DNA of 64,000 nt from Sphingomonas swuensis (GTDB lineage Bacteria > Pseudomonadota > Alphaproteobacteria > Sphingomonadales > Sphingomonadaceae): NCBI RefSeq assembly GCF_039538045.1, contig NZ_BAABBQ010000001.1:2723872-2787871 (forward strand), in the 5' to 3' direction. Of this stretch, positions 1 through 11,432 are shown in pieces. Both the position numbers and the translations under genes were made by a program. The notes below the pieces were generated by a model. The model saw only the letters and a program-made list of their open reading frames with translations, had not been told where the DNA came from and searched no databases. Positions within the stretch are counted from its first letter, which is position 1. The number at the start of each line of letters is the position of its first letter.

Positions 1-100
1 CGAGGGTTGGCTCGGTCATTGGAAATCCTTGGATGGAAAGCGCAAGCGCGGGCGGGTAGCGGCAGCGGCCTTGCCAGTCCAGCAAGTGGGCGGCAGAGCC

Positions 101-460
101 ATGCCCATGCGTCGCCTGCTTCCCTTCGCCGCCCTGTCCGTCGCCGCCTGTGCCGGCACCCCGCCGCCGGCGCCGACGCCTCAGCCCGCTTCGCTTCCGG
201 CCCAGCCGACAGAGCGCGGTGCCCTGATCGGCCGAAGCCAGGCCGAACTCGTCGCTCGGCTGGGCAATCCGACCTTTCAGGTGCGCGAAGGCATCGGCCT
301 CAAGCTCCAGTGGCAGAACGACCGCTGCGTGATCGATGCCTATCTCTACCCGCCGGCGAGCGGCACTGGGGTCGCCACTGCCACCCATGTCGACAGCCGG
401 CGACCGCTCAGCGGCGACGATCTTCCACAGGACGCCTGCCTAGCGAGCTTCTCCGGTTAG
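101..460 (+). CDS. small outer-membrane-type lipoprotein, unknown function
   Basis: The reading frame could open earlier at 29, but the ATG at 101 places a basic start and a short hydrophobic stretch directly before a lipobox (SVAAC, Cys about residue 17), so this start gives a classic signal peptidase II substrate of about 119 residues. After the cysteine comes a Pro/Ala-rich linker and then a compact domain containing GRSQAELVARLGNP, which resembles the repeat seen in SmpA/OmlA (BamE-like) lipoproteins. That similarity is by eye only. The gene ends inside the 3' end of the convergent queG (21-base overlap). It is near the window edge, so its upstream context is unknown. Confidence 0.7.
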   Translation: MPMRRLLPFAALSVAACAGTPPPAPTPQPASLPAQPTERGALIGRSQAELVARLGNPTFQVREGIGLKLQWQNDRCVIDAYLYPPASGTGVATATHVDSRRPLSGDDLPQDACLASFSG

Positions 461-1492
461 GCACTGCCCGGCCCAGACGGCTGCCTCGGCAACCACCGGG
501 TCATCGCTCGCCGCATGCCTATGTACCTGCGGCAGCAGCGCGGCATCGCCGCTGTTGCCCGCCGCGATCAGGCAATTTCGCAGGAAGCGTGCAACCCCGA
601 TCCGCTTGATCGGCGATCCCGCGAACAGCGCTCGGAAGCCTGCATCGTCGAGCAGCAGGAGGTCGCCCAGCGCAGGCGCCGCCAGCTCGGCGCGCGGCAG
701 GAAGGCCTTGTTCGCCCGCCCCGCCTCAGCGAACCGGTTCCATGGGCAAGCCGCGAGGCAGTCGTCGCAACCATAGATGCGATTGCCCATCGCAGCCCGG
801 AACTCGAGCGGGATCGGCCCGTGATGCTCGATCGTCAGGTAGGAAATGCACCGTCGCGCATCGATCCGGCGGGGTGCGTCAATCGCACCTGTCGGGCAGG
901 CAACCATGCAGCGCGAGCAGCTTCCGCAATGATCGCTGGCGACTTCGTCGGGCTCGATCTCCAGTTCGGTGAAGATGATCCCGAGAAACATCCAGTTGCC
1001 ATGCTCGCGGCTCAGGAGGTTGGTGTGCTTGCCCTGCCAGCCGATCCCGGCCGCCCCCGACAGCGGCTTCTCCATGACGGGCGCGGTGTCGACGAACACC
1101 TTGAGGTCGCTGGGGATGGTGTCGACGATGAAGCGGGCGAGCGCCTTCAGCGCCTTCTTGACCGTCTTGTGATAGTCCGCGCCCTGCGCATAGACGCTGA
1201 TCCTGGCGCACGATGGCTCGGCCTCGAGACGCCGGGGATCCTCCGCCGGTGCGTAGCTCATGCCGAGCGCGATGATGCTCTTTGCCTCGGGCCACAGCGC
1301 CTGCGGATGCGCGCGCTGGCCGCTTCGCTCCTCCATCCACCCCATTGTGGCGTGTCGCCCCTCGGCCAGCCATTCGCGAAGTCGCTCCCCCGCTTCCGGG
1401 ACCGCGTCGGCACGCGCGAAGCCACAGGCGACGAAGCCCAGCCGCTCCGCCTCCGCTCGTATCTGTTCCTTAAGGCTTGCAGGGCCAAGCAC
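440..1492 (-). CDS. queG: epoxyqueuosine reductase QueG
   Basis: QueG carries out the last step of queuosine tRNA modification, the cobalamin-dependent reduction of epoxyqueuosine to queuosine in the cytoplasm. The 350-residue product has the expected layout: an N-terminal cobalamin-binding part with the conserved VDTAPVMEK acid (about residue 134), then two ferredoxin-like 4Fe-4S clusters, CGSCSRCMVACP near residues 189-200 and CDDCLAACPW near 242-251, and a C-terminal HEAT-like tail. Length is normal for the family. It starts 40 bases from the divergent ABC transporter gene and overlaps the lipoprotein gene tail to tail. No other queuosine genes are in the window. Confidence 0.96.
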   Translation of the reverse strand: MLGPASLKEQIRAEAERLGFVACGFARADAVPEAGERLREWLAEGRHATMGWMEERSGQRAHPQALWPEAKSIIALGMSYAPAEDPRRLEAEPSCARISVYAQGADYHKTVKKALKALARFIVDTIPSDLKVFVDTAPVMEKPLSGAAGIGWQGKHTNLLSREHGNWMFLGIIFTELEIEPDEVASDHCGSCSRCMVACPTGAIDAPRRIDARRCISYLTIEHHGPIPLEFRAAMGNRIYGCDDCLAACPWNRFAEAGRANKAFLPRAELAAPALGDLLLLDDAGFRALFAGSPIKRIGVARFLRNCLIAAGNSGDAALLPQVHRHAASDDPVVAEAAVWAGQCLTGEAR

Positions 1493-1532
1493 ATGCTTCC
1501 ACTACAAGCGCGACGGGCGGAGGACCAGACGA

Positions 1533-2483
1533 GTGCTGCAGCAGGCCAGTGGCGGCGACACGGCGGTCGAGGCCCATGATCTCGTCAAGACCTTCGGCGA
1601 CAAGCGCGCGGTCGACGGCGTCAGCCTGGCGGTCCCGACCGGCACCATCTTCGGCCTGCTCGGCCCCAATGGAGCTGGCAAGACGACCTCGCTCCGCATG
1701 CTGCTCGGGATCATCGATCCGGACAGCGGCACCCGCCGGCTGCTTGGGCGCGAGCGGCCGCTCGAGGCCGCGCGTGAGGTCGGCTACCTGCCTGAGGAAC
1801 GCGGCCTCTATCCCGCCATGCCTGTGCGCGAAGCGATCGCCTTCATGGGCGCGCTCCGTGGGCTGCCGCTTGCCGAAAGCCGTCGGCGCGCCGATGTCCT
1901 GCTCGCCGAGCGCGACCTGTCCGACTGGTCGACCAAGCCGATCCGCACCCTGTCCAAGGGAATGGCGCAAACCGTCCAGCTGCTCGGCACCCTCATCCAC
2001 CGCCCGCGACTGATCGTCCTCGATGAACCCTTTTCAGGGCTCGACGCGATCAACCAGGAGAAGCTCGAGAGCCTGATCCGCGCCGAAGCGGCCGGCGGCG
2101 CGACGGTGATCTTCTCGACCCACGTCATCGCCCATGCCGAGCGGCTGTGCGAGCGGATCGCGATCATCGCGCAGGGCAAGGTTGCCTTTGCCGGAGCGGT
2201 CGACGCCGCTCGCGACCGGCTCCGGCCGATCGTCCGGTTGCGCACCCGGGCCGAGGACGGGCCGTGGCGCTCGGCTCTCCCGCCCGAGGCACGCTGGACC
2301 GGTCGCGAATGGCGCTTTGAGCTTCCGCCTGAAGGTCCCGAGCCACTGCTCCGCGCGCTTCTCGCCGGCGAGGCGGGGATCGAGACGCTGTCGATCGAGC
2401 GCCCCGGCCTTCACGACGCCTTCGTCGCCATCGCGGGCGAGGCCGCGGCCGAGGCGATGGGCCGCGGAGGAGACACCCAATGA
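1533..2483 (+). CDS. ABC transporter ATP-binding protein (NatA-like exporter family)
   Basis: I place the start at GTG 1533, preceded by a GGGCGGAGG ribosome-binding site, rather than at earlier in-frame ATGs that lie inside the opposite-strand queG. The 316-residue protein has Walker A GPNGAGKT (about 44-51), the ABC signature LSKGMAQ, and Walker B LIVLDEPFSGLD. After the nucleotide-binding domain there is a C-terminal extension of about 80 residues typical of NatA/YhaQ-type exporters. It overlaps the permease gene by ATGA, so the two are translationally coupled and form one exporter. Substrate is not predictable; family members move Na+, antibiotics or peptides. Confidence 0.93.
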   Translation: MLQQASGGDTAVEAHDLVKTFGDKRAVDGVSLAVPTGTIFGLLGPNGAGKTTSLRMLLGIIDPDSGTRRLLGRERPLEAAREVGYLPEERGLYPAMPVREAIAFMGALRGLPLAESRRRADVLLAERDLSDWSTKPIRTLSKGMAQTVQLLGTLIHRPRLIVLDEPFSGLDAINQEKLESLIRAEAAGGATVIFSTHVIAHAERLCERIAIIAQGKVAFAGAVDAARDRLRPIVRLRTRAEDGPWRSALPPEARWTGREWRFELPPEGPEPLLRALLAGEAGIETLSIERPGLHDAFVAIAGEAAAEAMGRGGDTQ

Positions 2484-3694
2484 CCCTGCCCCCGCTCGGC
2501 CGCCTCGCCGCGGCCTTCGTCATCGGTCGCCGCGATTATGGCGCGACCGTCTTCTCCAAGACCTTCCTCCTGTTCCTTCTCGGGCCGCTGTTCCCGATCC
2601 TGCTCGTACTGCTCTTTGGCACGATCGGCGCGCGCGCCGCTGACGACGTTGAGCAGCCGAGGGTCGCGATCGCTGCTCCTTCGTCGCTGTTCGCCGCCTA
2701 TGCCGCTGCCGCCGAGGAACTCGACAGCCTTCCGGGCCAGCCCGGCCTGCCACTGCTTGAGCGGGTTGATCCCGCCACCGATCCCGAGCGGCTGCTGCAG
2801 GCTCCGAACTCGCGCTACAGCGCGGTCCTGACCTTCCCGGCCGGGCGACCGCACCTGACGGGAGGCATGAGCTGGAAGCATCCGACCTACGGCCAGATGA
2901 AATTGCTCGTCAGCTGGGTCGAGCGCGGCAAGCCGGCGGTCGCCGAGCTCGGCATGACGACCATCCGGGCGACCGGCGGAACCACCCACCAGGCGCGCTC
3001 GGTCACCGCCCGCGGGGCGCAGGCCCTGCTTTTCCTCCTGACCCTGCTGCTCTCGACCATGCTTCTCAGCCAGCTGATCGAAGAGAAGTCGAACAAGGTC
3101 ATCGAGGTGCTCGCCGCGGCCGTGCCGGTCGAATCGATCTTTATCGGCAAGCTGTTCGCGATGCTCTGCGTCAGCCTGACCGGGATACTGGTTTGGGGCG
3201 GCGTGGCGCTGTCCGTACTCCTGCTGCTCGCGCCGGCGGGGATTCTCACGGCCCTGCCCGCTCCGGCGGTCGGCTGGCCCGCCTATCTGCTCCTCGGCGC
3301 CGCCTATTTCACGATGAGCTATCTGCTGATCGGCGGGGCCTTCCTCGCGATCGGCGCACAGGCTTCGACGGTTCGCGAGGTGCAGACGCTCTCGATGCCG
3401 ATCACCATGTCGCAAGTCGGGCTGTTCGCCCTCGCCAGCTTCGCCATCGCCGACATGAACGGCCCGTCGGGCATCGCCGCGGCAGTGTTTCCGCTCTCAT
3501 CGCCATTCGCGATGATTGCCCGCGGCGCGCTCGATCCGGCGCTGTGGCCGCACCTGATCGCCGTCGCTTGGCAGGCCTTGTGGATCGCGCTCATCCTCAA
3601 GGGGGCTGCCGCCTGGTTCCGCCGCTCGGTTCTGAGCGGGCCCGGAAAGAAGCCGCCGATCTTCCGCCGTCGCTCCGCCACCGCGAGCCGCTAG
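2480..3694 (+). CDS. ABC-2 type transporter permease (NatB-like)
   Basis: This 404-residue inner-membrane permease partners the ATPase encoded immediately upstream (ATGA overlap). It has one N-terminal membrane helix (FLLFLLGPLFPILLVLLFG), a periplasmic domain of about 150 residues, and then five or so membrane helices in the C-terminal half. The cytoplasmic motif EEKSNKVIEVLAAAVPVESI around residues 203-222 is the hallmark of the NatB/YhaP branch of ABC-2 permeases. Its stop overlaps the stop of the convergent GGDEF gene by four bases. The transported substrate is unknown. Confidence 0.92.
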   Translation: MTLPPLGRLAAAFVIGRRDYGATVFSKTFLLFLLGPLFPILLVLLFGTIGARAADDVEQPRVAIAAPSSLFAAYAAAAEELDSLPGQPGLPLLERVDPATDPERLLQAPNSRYSAVLTFPAGRPHLTGGMSWKHPTYGQMKLLVSWVERGKPAVAELGMTTIRATGGTTHQARSVTARGAQALLFLLTLLLSTMLLSQLIEEKSNKVIEVLAAAVPVESIFIGKLFAMLCVSLTGILVWGGVALSVLLLLAPAGILTALPAPAVGWPAYLLLGAAYFTMSYLLIGGAFLAIGAQASTVREVQTLSMPITMSQVGLFALASFAIADMNGPSGIAAAVFPLSSPFAMIARGALDPALWPHLIAVAWQALWIALILKGAAAWFRRSVLSGPGKKPPIFRRRSATASR

Positions 3695-4272
3695 GCGGCG
3701 GCCTTGACCTCGTACATCGCGCGGTCGGCGCGGGCGATCACCGCCTCGGGCGTATCCTCCGCCTCTACCTCGGCGATGCCGATCGCCGCCGAAAGCGGGA
3801 TGGCCCGCCCCTCGAAGGTGAATTGAGTCCCGGCGAGGGCATCGGTCAGGCGCGCCGCCGTCTCCGACGCGAGATCGAGGTCAACCCGCTCGAGCAGCAC
3901 CGCGAACTCGTCCCCACCGAATCGCGCCACGCAGTCGCTCTGCCGCACCCCGCTCATCAGAAGCTCGGCGATGTGGATCAGCGCCGCGTCGCCGGCATCA
4001 TGCCCGAAGCTGTCGTTGAGCATCTTCAGACCGTCGACGTCGACGAACAGGACCGCCCCCTGGTCACCGTAGCGCGCCACCCGGTCGATCAGGCTGGCAA
4101 GCTGCCGCTCGAACCCGCGCCGGTTGGGCAGCGGTACCAGCGGATCCTGGTGCGCCAGCCGGTCGAGCTCGCCGCACTGTCGCTCGAGCCGGGCTACCTC
4201 GCCACGCAGGCGCGCGATCTCTTCCCGCAGCGCCAGCGGATCGTCGTTGGGGAAGTGACTCACGTCAGTCAT
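3691..4272 (-). CDS. GGDEF-domain diguanylate cyclase
   Basis: A 193-residue single-domain protein. The first 35-40 residues form a short heptad-rich coiled coil (LREEIARLRGEVARLERQ), then a complete GGDEF domain follows with the DPL..LPNRRGFE entry motif, the FVDVDGLKMLND strand and an intact active site FGGDEFAVLL. It should make cyclic di-GMP from GTP. I see no RxxD inhibitory site directly before GGDEF and no sensory or membrane domain, so control may come through coiled-coil dimerisation. It is divergent from purE with 105 bases between them. An HD-GYP phosphodiesterase lies at 19445-20791. Confidence 0.93.
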   Translation of the reverse strand: MTDVSHFPNDDPLALREEIARLRGEVARLERQCGELDRLAHQDPLVPLPNRRGFERQLASLIDRVARYGDQGAVLFVDVDGLKMLNDSFGHDAGDAALIHIAELLMSGVRQSDCVARFGGDEFAVLLERVDLDLASETAARLTDALAGTQFTFEGRAIPLSAAIGIAEVEAEDTPEAVIARADRAMYEVKAAA

Positions 4273-4377
4273 CGGACGGCGGCTGCATAACCCAGATCAA
4301 CCGGCTTGGGGAGCCGGGTGACAGCGTCGGCCTGCGGCACTAGAGCAGGGCCCTGATCGCACGGGGGCAGGAGCGGA

Positions 4378-4851
4378 ATGGACGTCGGGATCATCATGGG
4401 CAGCCGGTCCGACTGGGAGACGATGCGGCATGCCGCATCGATGCTCGAGGAACTTGGCATAACCCATGAAGCAAAGGTCGTGTCCGCGCATCGCACTCCC
4501 GCGCGGCTGTACGATTATGCGACAGGCGCGAAGGCGCGCGGGCTCAAGCTGATCATCGCCGGAGCGGGCGGCGCGGCGCATCTTCCGGGCATGGCCGCAA
4601 GCATGACCAGCCTCCCGGTTCTCGGTGTTCCGGTCGAGAGCAAGGCGCTGAGCGGTCTCGATAGCCTGCTGTCGATCGTCCAGATGCCCGGGGGCGTGCC
4701 CGTCGCGACGCTCGCCATCGGCAAGCCCGGCGCGATCAACGCCGCGCTCCTTGCCGCCTCCATCCTCGCGCTCGGTGATCCCGCTCTTGCCGGACGGCTC
4801 GATGCCTGGCGCGCGGCGCAGACCGAGGCCGTCGGAGAAAGCCCCGAATGA
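4378..4851 (+). CDS. purE: N5-carboxyaminoimidazole ribonucleotide mutase PurE
   Basis: PurE converts N5-CAIR to CAIR in de novo purine synthesis. At 157 residues it has normal class I length. The sequence begins with the diagnostic [12 protein letters not shown] loop and contains the SAHRTP motif with the catalytic histidine, plus [11 protein letters not shown]. An AGGAGCGG-like ribosome-binding site precedes ATG 4378. It overlaps purK by ATGA, giving the usual purEK operon. Confidence 0.97.
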   Translation: MDVGIIMGSRSDWETMRHAASMLEELGITHEAKVVSAHRTPARLYDYATGAKARGLKLIIAGAGGAAHLPGMAASMTSLPVLGVPVESKALSGLDSLLSIVQMPGGVPVATLAIGKPGAINAALLAASILALGDPALAGRLDAWRAAQTEAVGESPE

Positions 4852-5903
4852 TCGCGCCGGGCGGCACCATCGGCATTGTCGGTGGCGGCCAGCTTGGCCG
4901 GATGCTGGCGCTGGCCGCGGCTCCGCTGGGCTACCGGGTCCACGTCTTCGACCCGCATGAGCGGCCCTGCGCCGCCGACGTGTCCGCCGGCTTCACCCGC
5001 GCCGCCTTCGACGACGTCTCCGCCCTCGAGCGCTTCGCGGCGGCCTGCGACGTCGTCACCTACGAGTTCGAGAACTTGCCCGTCGGACCGCTTGCGACCA
5101 TCGCCGGCAAGCTCCGCCCCGGCACTGCCAGCCTGTCGATCGCCCAAGACCGCGATGCCGAGAAGAGCTTTGTCCGCGACTCCGGAGGGCAGCCGGCCGA
5201 GTGGCGGACGATCGATAGCCAGGACGACGTCGAGCAGGCTTGGACCGACCTTGGCGGACCATTGATCCTCAAGACCCGCCGTGACGGCTATGACGGCAAG
5301 GGCCAGGCCTGGCTCCGCACCGAAGAAGACGTAAGGGGCGCTTGGACCCGTCTCGGCGGGCGACCGCTGATCGCCGAGAAAGTGGTCGCTTTCGAGGCCG
5401 AATTCTCGGTCGTCCTTGCCCGCGGCCTCGATGGCGCGGTTGCCTTCTTCGACTCCCCACGCAACCACCACGAGGATGGCATCCTCCGCCGCTCCGAGCT
5501 TCCCGCCGGTCCCGTGGTGGAAGCACAGCAGGCGGCCGCGCGCTTGCAGGCGGCCCGCATCGCCGAGCGGCTCGGCCATGTCGGCGTGCTCACCGTCGAG
5601 TTCTTCGCCGCCGAGGGTGGCCCCTTCGTCAACGAGATCGCCCCCCGGGTCCATAACAGCGGACACTGGACGATCGAGGGCGCCGCCACCTCGCAGTTCG
5701 AACAGCACATCCGCGCCATCTGCGGCCTTCCGCTCGGCTCGACCGCGCTGCGCTCGCCCAAGGTGACGATGGACAATCTCATCGGCAACGACGTCGACCG
5801 CTGGCCCGAGCTCGTCGCCGAGCCCGGCGCCGCCCTGCACCTCTACGGCAAGGGCGAGGCCCGCCCCGGCCGCAAGATGGGCCACGTCACCCGCCTCGGC
5901 TGA
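4848..5903 (+). CDS. purK: 5-(carboxyamino)imidazole ribonucleotide synthase PurK
   Basis: PurK is the ATP- and bicarbonate-dependent enzyme that makes N5-CAIR from AIR, the substrate of PurE. This 351-residue protein has the N-terminal [13 protein letters not shown] dinucleotide-like loop and an ATP-grasp core ([31 protein letters not shown]) with the family's closing motif [16 protein letters not shown]. It is coupled to purE by a four-base overlap and followed by a strong hairpin terminator at 5937-5966. Confidence 0.97.
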   Translation: MIAPGGTIGIVGGGQLGRMLALAAAPLGYRVHVFDPHERPCAADVSAGFTRAAFDDVSALERFAAACDVVTYEFENLPVGPLATIAGKLRPGTASLSIAQDRDAEKSFVRDSGGQPAEWRTIDSQDDVEQAWTDLGGPLILKTRRDGYDGKGQAWLRTEEDVRGAWTRLGGRPLIAEKVVAFEAEFSVVLARGLDGAVAFFDSPRNHHEDGILRRSELPAGPVVEAQQAAARLQAARIAERLGHVGVLTVEFFAAEGGPFVNEIAPRVHNSGHWTIEGAATSQFEQHIRAICGLPLGSTALRSPKVTMDNLIGNDVDRWPELVAEPGAALHLYGKGEARPGRKMGHVTRLG

Positions 5904-5936
5904 GCCGAGGCTCTCCGCCTTCACCGACCAAGAAGA

Positions 5937-5966
5937 AAGGCCCGGAGCATCGCTGCCCCGGGCCTT
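5937..5966. terminator. bidirectional intrinsic terminator between purK and the M16 peptidase gene
   Basis: A nine-base-pair perfect stem, AAGGCCCGG (5937-5945) with CCGGGCCTT (5958-5966) and a 12-base loop, lies between two convergent genes. It has A-rich sequence on the left and TTCTGTCTGTC on the right, so it can work for both directions. Confidence 0.8.
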
Positions 5967-5992
5967 CTGTCTGTCCTCCGCGAGGTCGCGGC

Positions 5993-8806
5993 CTAGCGGC
6001 CCTGGATGACCTCGACCGGGATGCCGAGCTTGTCGAGCTGCGGCTTGACCTTGGCGGCGTCGCCGACGACCAGCCAGGTGAAGCGCTGCGAGTCGACCGC
6101 GGCCTTCAGCGCCGGAACCAGCTGCCCGACGGCAAGTGCCTGGTAGCGGCGACCGAGCTGCTCCTGGTAGGTGTCCGGCCGGCCGAGCATGGCGTTCTGC
6201 ATCATCGCGCCCAGCACCGCCGAGCCGGTCTCGAACTGGCCGGGAAGCGACTTGACGTTGCTGCTGACTAGCCGCCCCAGTTCCTCTTCGGTGATCGGCT
6301 TCGATCCGTAGAGGTCCGCGATCTGGCTGTTGAGCGCAGCGATCGACTCACCCGTGCGGTCGGACTGCACCGGCGCATTGATGCCATAGGCAACGTTGTT
6401 CTCGTTGAGCGAGAAGTTGCCGCCGACGCCGTAGCTCCAGCCCTTGGTCTCGCGCAGGTCGGCGTTGAAGCGCGACAGGAAGTTACCGCCGAGCACTTCG
6501 GAACCCGCCTGCGCCGTCAGGATGTCGGCGTTCGACTTGAGGTCGGTCAGCTGGATCGCCCGAATGATCGACTGGGGCGAGCCCGGCCGGTCGACGAGGT
6601 AGATCTTGGCGCCCGAGACCGCCGGCGGCGCGACGTTGAACGCCTTCACCCCCTTGGCCACGCCGGCAGGTGCGGCCCAGTTGCCGAAGCGGCTTTCGAG
6701 CTGCGCGCGGACGTCGGCCAGCGGCAGGTTCGAGACCACGAAGATCTCGAGATTGTCGGGCCGTAGCCACTTCTGCTGGAAGGCCACCGCATCGGCGCGG
6801 GTGAAGCGCGTCACCGCCGCCGGATCGCCCGCTCCGACCGTCGCATAGGGGTGGTTCGCCCCATAGACGAGCGTCGGCAGGGTCCGCGCCGCGATCGACG
6901 CCGGATCCTTCTGCGCGTTGGCGATCCCGGCCAGCGTCTGGCTCTTCAGCCGGTCGAAATCGGCCTGCGCGAAGGAGGGCTGCTCGACGATCGTCTCGAG
7001 CAGGTCGAGCGATGGCGCCAGATTGGCCGACAGCGCCGACCCCAGCACGACCGTGCGGTCGAGGCTGCTGGCCACGCTATAGTCCATGCCGAGCTCCTCG
7101 CGGCGTTCGGCGATCTGCTGCGCGGTCATTCCGCCCGCACCCTCGTCGAGCAGGTTGGTGGTCAGCGACCCAAGGCCGCGCGCAGTCGGCGCATCGGCCG
7201 AATTGCCGGCATTGAACGACAGCGCCATCTGCGTCAGCGGCACCGCGTTGCGGCGGGCGTAGGTCACCTTGATGCCGTTGCTGAGCGTCGCGCGCTCGAC
7301 CGTCGGGAAGTCGAGGTCGGCGAAGGTGCCGAGCCCCGGCACTTCGCGCTTGGTCGAAGGCGGCGGGGCACCGGCAGCGCTGGGCGTGCCGCCCTTGGCT
7401 TCGTCGGTCGCGGGACGCTCGCCCGGCTCGAGCCGGACCTTGAGCGCCGGCCGGGTCAGCCACTGGCGGGTGACCGCATTGACCTGCGCCGGGGTCACCG
7501 CCGCGTAGCGGTCGAGCTCGGTGCGATACCAGTTGGCGTTGCCGGCATAGAGCTGGCCCTCGGCCAGCGCAGTCGCCTTGCCGCCGAAGCCGCCGACCTG
7601 CTCGAGCCCGCGGATCTGGCTGGCGACGAGGCTGGTCGAGGCGCGCTTCAGTTCGGCCTGGGTCGGGCCCTTGGCAATGAAGTCGGCGACGATCTCGTCG
7701 AGCCGCCTTTCGACCACCGACGGATCGACTCCCGGCCGAACCACCGCCTGCACCGAGAAGGTGCCGACGCGATGCATCGCGCTGGCGCCGGCCGAAGCCT
7801 GCACCGCAAGCTTCTCGTCACGCACCAGCGTGTTGCTCAGCCGCGACGAGGCCAGTCCGCCGAGGACCGAACCGGCGAGGTCGAGCGCCGCCGTGCTCTT
7901 GTCGAGCATCCCCGGCACCGCCCACCAGCGCGACACGAGGGTGGTCGCGACCTTGTCCTTGAGGACGAGCGAGCGGCCCGTGGCCGCCGGCACGCTCGCC
8001 TGGGCTGGGGTATTCACCGGACCGCGCTTGATCGCGCCGAAATACTTCTCGACCAGCGGCCGCGCCTCGGCGGCGCTGAGGTCGCCCGCAAGCACCAGCA
8101 CGGCGTTGTTCGGGCCGTAATTGTCGCGGAACCACTTCTGCGCGTCAGCAAGGCTCGCGGCGTCGAGGTCGGCCATCGAGCCGATCGGGATGTGATGATA
8201 GGGGTGCCCGGCGGGGAAGAGGTTCTTGTAGACCTCGGGATAGACCATCCCGCCCGGCTGGTTGTCGTAGCGCTGGCGCTTCTCGTTCTGGACGACGCCG
8301 CGCTGATTATCGAGCTTGTCCTGCGTCAGCGCGCCGAGCAGATAGCCCATGCGATCGCTCTCGAGGAACAGCGCGCGGTCGAGCGCCGCCTTGGGCACCG
8401 TCTGGAAGTAGTTGGTCCGGTCGGCGCTGGTGGTGCCGTTCTCGTCGGTGGCGCCCATTTCCTGGAGCCACTTGAAGGTGTCGCCCGGCATGTTCTCCGA
8501 CCCGTTGAACATCAGATGCTCGAAGAGGTGGGCGAAGCCGGTCTTGCCCGCGGGCTCGTCCTTAGCGCCGACATTGTACCAGGTGCTGACCGCGACGATC
8601 GGGGCCTTGCGATCCTCGTGAACCACCACCGTCAGGCCGTTCTGCAGCTTGAACACGGTGTTGGGGATGCGGACTTCGCGCACCAGCGACGTCAGCGGGG
8701 CAGGAGCCTGGACGGTGGCGGCGGTCTGCGCGGCAGAAGCCGGAACCGCGAGCGCTCCGACCGACGCTCCCGCGAGCAGCAGGCCGAGCTGGGAAAGATG
8801 TCGCAT
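5993..8806 (-). CDS. secreted M16 family zinc metallopeptidase (two-domain, pitrilysin-like)
   Basis: I start at ATG 8806 because it gives a Sec signal peptide (LLLAGASVGALAVPASAA) in a 937-residue protein; an in-frame ATG at 8881 would only add non-conserved sequence. The inverted zinc motif HLFEH falls at about residues 93-97 with the third ligand Glu in the ESDRMGYLL region about 75 residues on. The second half repeats the M16 fold without the zinc motif (starting near TLSNGIKVTYARR), as in pitrilysin-type enzymes. It should act in the periplasm on peptides. The gene stands alone, bounded by the purK terminator and divergent from lepA. Confidence 0.95.
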   Translation of the reverse strand: MRHLSQLGLLLAGASVGALAVPASAAQTAATVQAPAPLTSLVREVRIPNTVFKLQNGLTVVVHEDRKAPIVAVSTWYNVGAKDEPAGKTGFAHLFEHLMFNGSENMPGDTFKWLQEMGATDENGTTSADRTNYFQTVPKAALDRALFLESDRMGYLLGALTQDKLDNQRGVVQNEKRQRYDNQPGGMVYPEVYKNLFPAGHPYHHIPIGSMADLDAASLADAQKWFRDNYGPNNAVLVLAGDLSAAEARPLVEKYFGAIKRGPVNTPAQASVPAATGRSLVLKDKVATTLVSRWWAVPGMLDKSTAALDLAGSVLGGLASSRLSNTLVRDEKLAVQASAGASAMHRVGTFSVQAVVRPGVDPSVVERRLDEIVADFIAKGPTQAELKRASTSLVASQIRGLEQVGGFGGKATALAEGQLYAGNANWYRTELDRYAAVTPAQVNAVTRQWLTRPALKVRLEPGERPATDEAKGGTPSAAGAPPPSTKREVPGLGTFADLDFPTVERATLSNGIKVTYARRNAVPLTQMALSFNAGNSADAPTARGLGSLTTNLLDEGAGGMTAQQIAERREELGMDYSVASSLDRTVVLGSALSANLAPSLDLLETIVEQPSFAQADFDRLKSQTLAGIANAQKDPASIAARTLPTLVYGANHPYATVGAGDPAAVTRFTRADAVAFQQKWLRPDNLEIFVVSNLPLADVRAQLESRFGNWAAPAGVAKGVKAFNVAPPAVSGAKIYLVDRPGSPQSIIRAIQLTDLKSNADILTAQAGSEVLGGNFLSRFNADLRETKGWSYGVGGNFSLNENNVAYGINAPVQSDRTGESIAALNSQIADLYGSKPITEEELGRLVSSNVKSLPGQFETGSAVLGAMMQNAMLGRPDTYQEQLGRRYQALAVGQLVPALKAAVDSQRFTWLVVGDAAKVKPQLDKLGIPVEVIQGR

Positions 8807-8994
8807 GGGGTATTGGCTCCACGAAGAAATGAACGGCGAAGTGGTAGCCGCCCCGCCCGCCTGCGCAACCGCTATCGACAAACCGTCGAGAGCTTTCGAC
8901 GAGCGACTGCAACCTGTTGCTGCGGCGGCACTTTCTCACTCCACCGGATGGCCATGCTGACAGCCGCGCACGACCCTGCTAGCGGGCGCACGAC

Positions 8995-10818
<1,824 letters not shown>

Positions 10819-10922
10819 GGCGCCGCGTACCGGCGTGTTCTTCTGCCGGCCAGTATTGCCGGCAAGCGGATCCGAACAATGACCTGTTCCCTCCCGATTG
10901 TACGAGACCCGGGCGAGTTTTC

Positions 10923-11384
10923 GTGACTGACGATCTGGCTGATCGCGACCTGCCGGCAGCGGCGCTGTCCGAGCGCCAGAAGCTGTGCCTGCGCCTCGTC
11001 GGTCGGGGCATGACCTCGAAGGAGATCGCGCTCGAGACCGGTCTGACCCCCCAGACGGTCGACACCTACATAAAGGGTGCGATGGCACGCCTTTCGGCGA
11101 GCAATCGGCGCGATGCGGCGCGTATTCTCGCCGACGTGGAGATATCCCAACAAATGGGATCACCACCGCCAGCGGTTGTCAGCAGGTCGGCTTTTGTCGA
11201 CCAACGGGGGGCAGCCGAGCGGAGAGTGGCAGCGTTGCTCGCTCCTCCGCCAATCGGTGGAAGACCCATTCAACTCACTGGTGTGCAGCGCACCAGGGCC
11301 ATCCTTCGCGTCGCCCTAACCGCGGCGGTCGTCGTGTTTGCGCTCCTGCTGCTGATCACCGGCGTGCTGATGACCTTCCGCTGA
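10923..11384 (+). CDS. LuxR-type HTH protein with C-terminal membrane helix
   Basis: The start is inferred as GTG 10923 after a GGGCGAG site; upstream in-frame sequence lies in the lepA end. The 153-residue protein opens with a LuxR/GerE helix-turn-helix (LSERQKLCLRLVGRGMTSKE; GLTPQTVDTYIKGAMARLSA) and ends with one clear membrane helix (ILRVALTAAVVVFALLLLIT). There is no receiver or autoinducer domain. A membrane-anchored small DNA-binding protein of this plan is seen again, in broken form, at 20876-21604. It heads a four-gene same-strand run. Targets are unknown. Confidence 0.85.
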   Translation: MTDDLADRDLPAAALSERQKLCLRLVGRGMTSKEIALETGLTPQTVDTYIKGAMARLSASNRRDAARILADVEISQQMGSPPPAVVSRSAFVDQRGAAERRVAALLAPPPIGGRPIQLTGVQRTRAILRVALTAAVVVFALLLLITGVLMTFR

Positions 11385-11432
11385 GCGGCCGCCGGCGCGT
11401 TCCCGTCGAACGTCTCGACGCATAGGTGAATC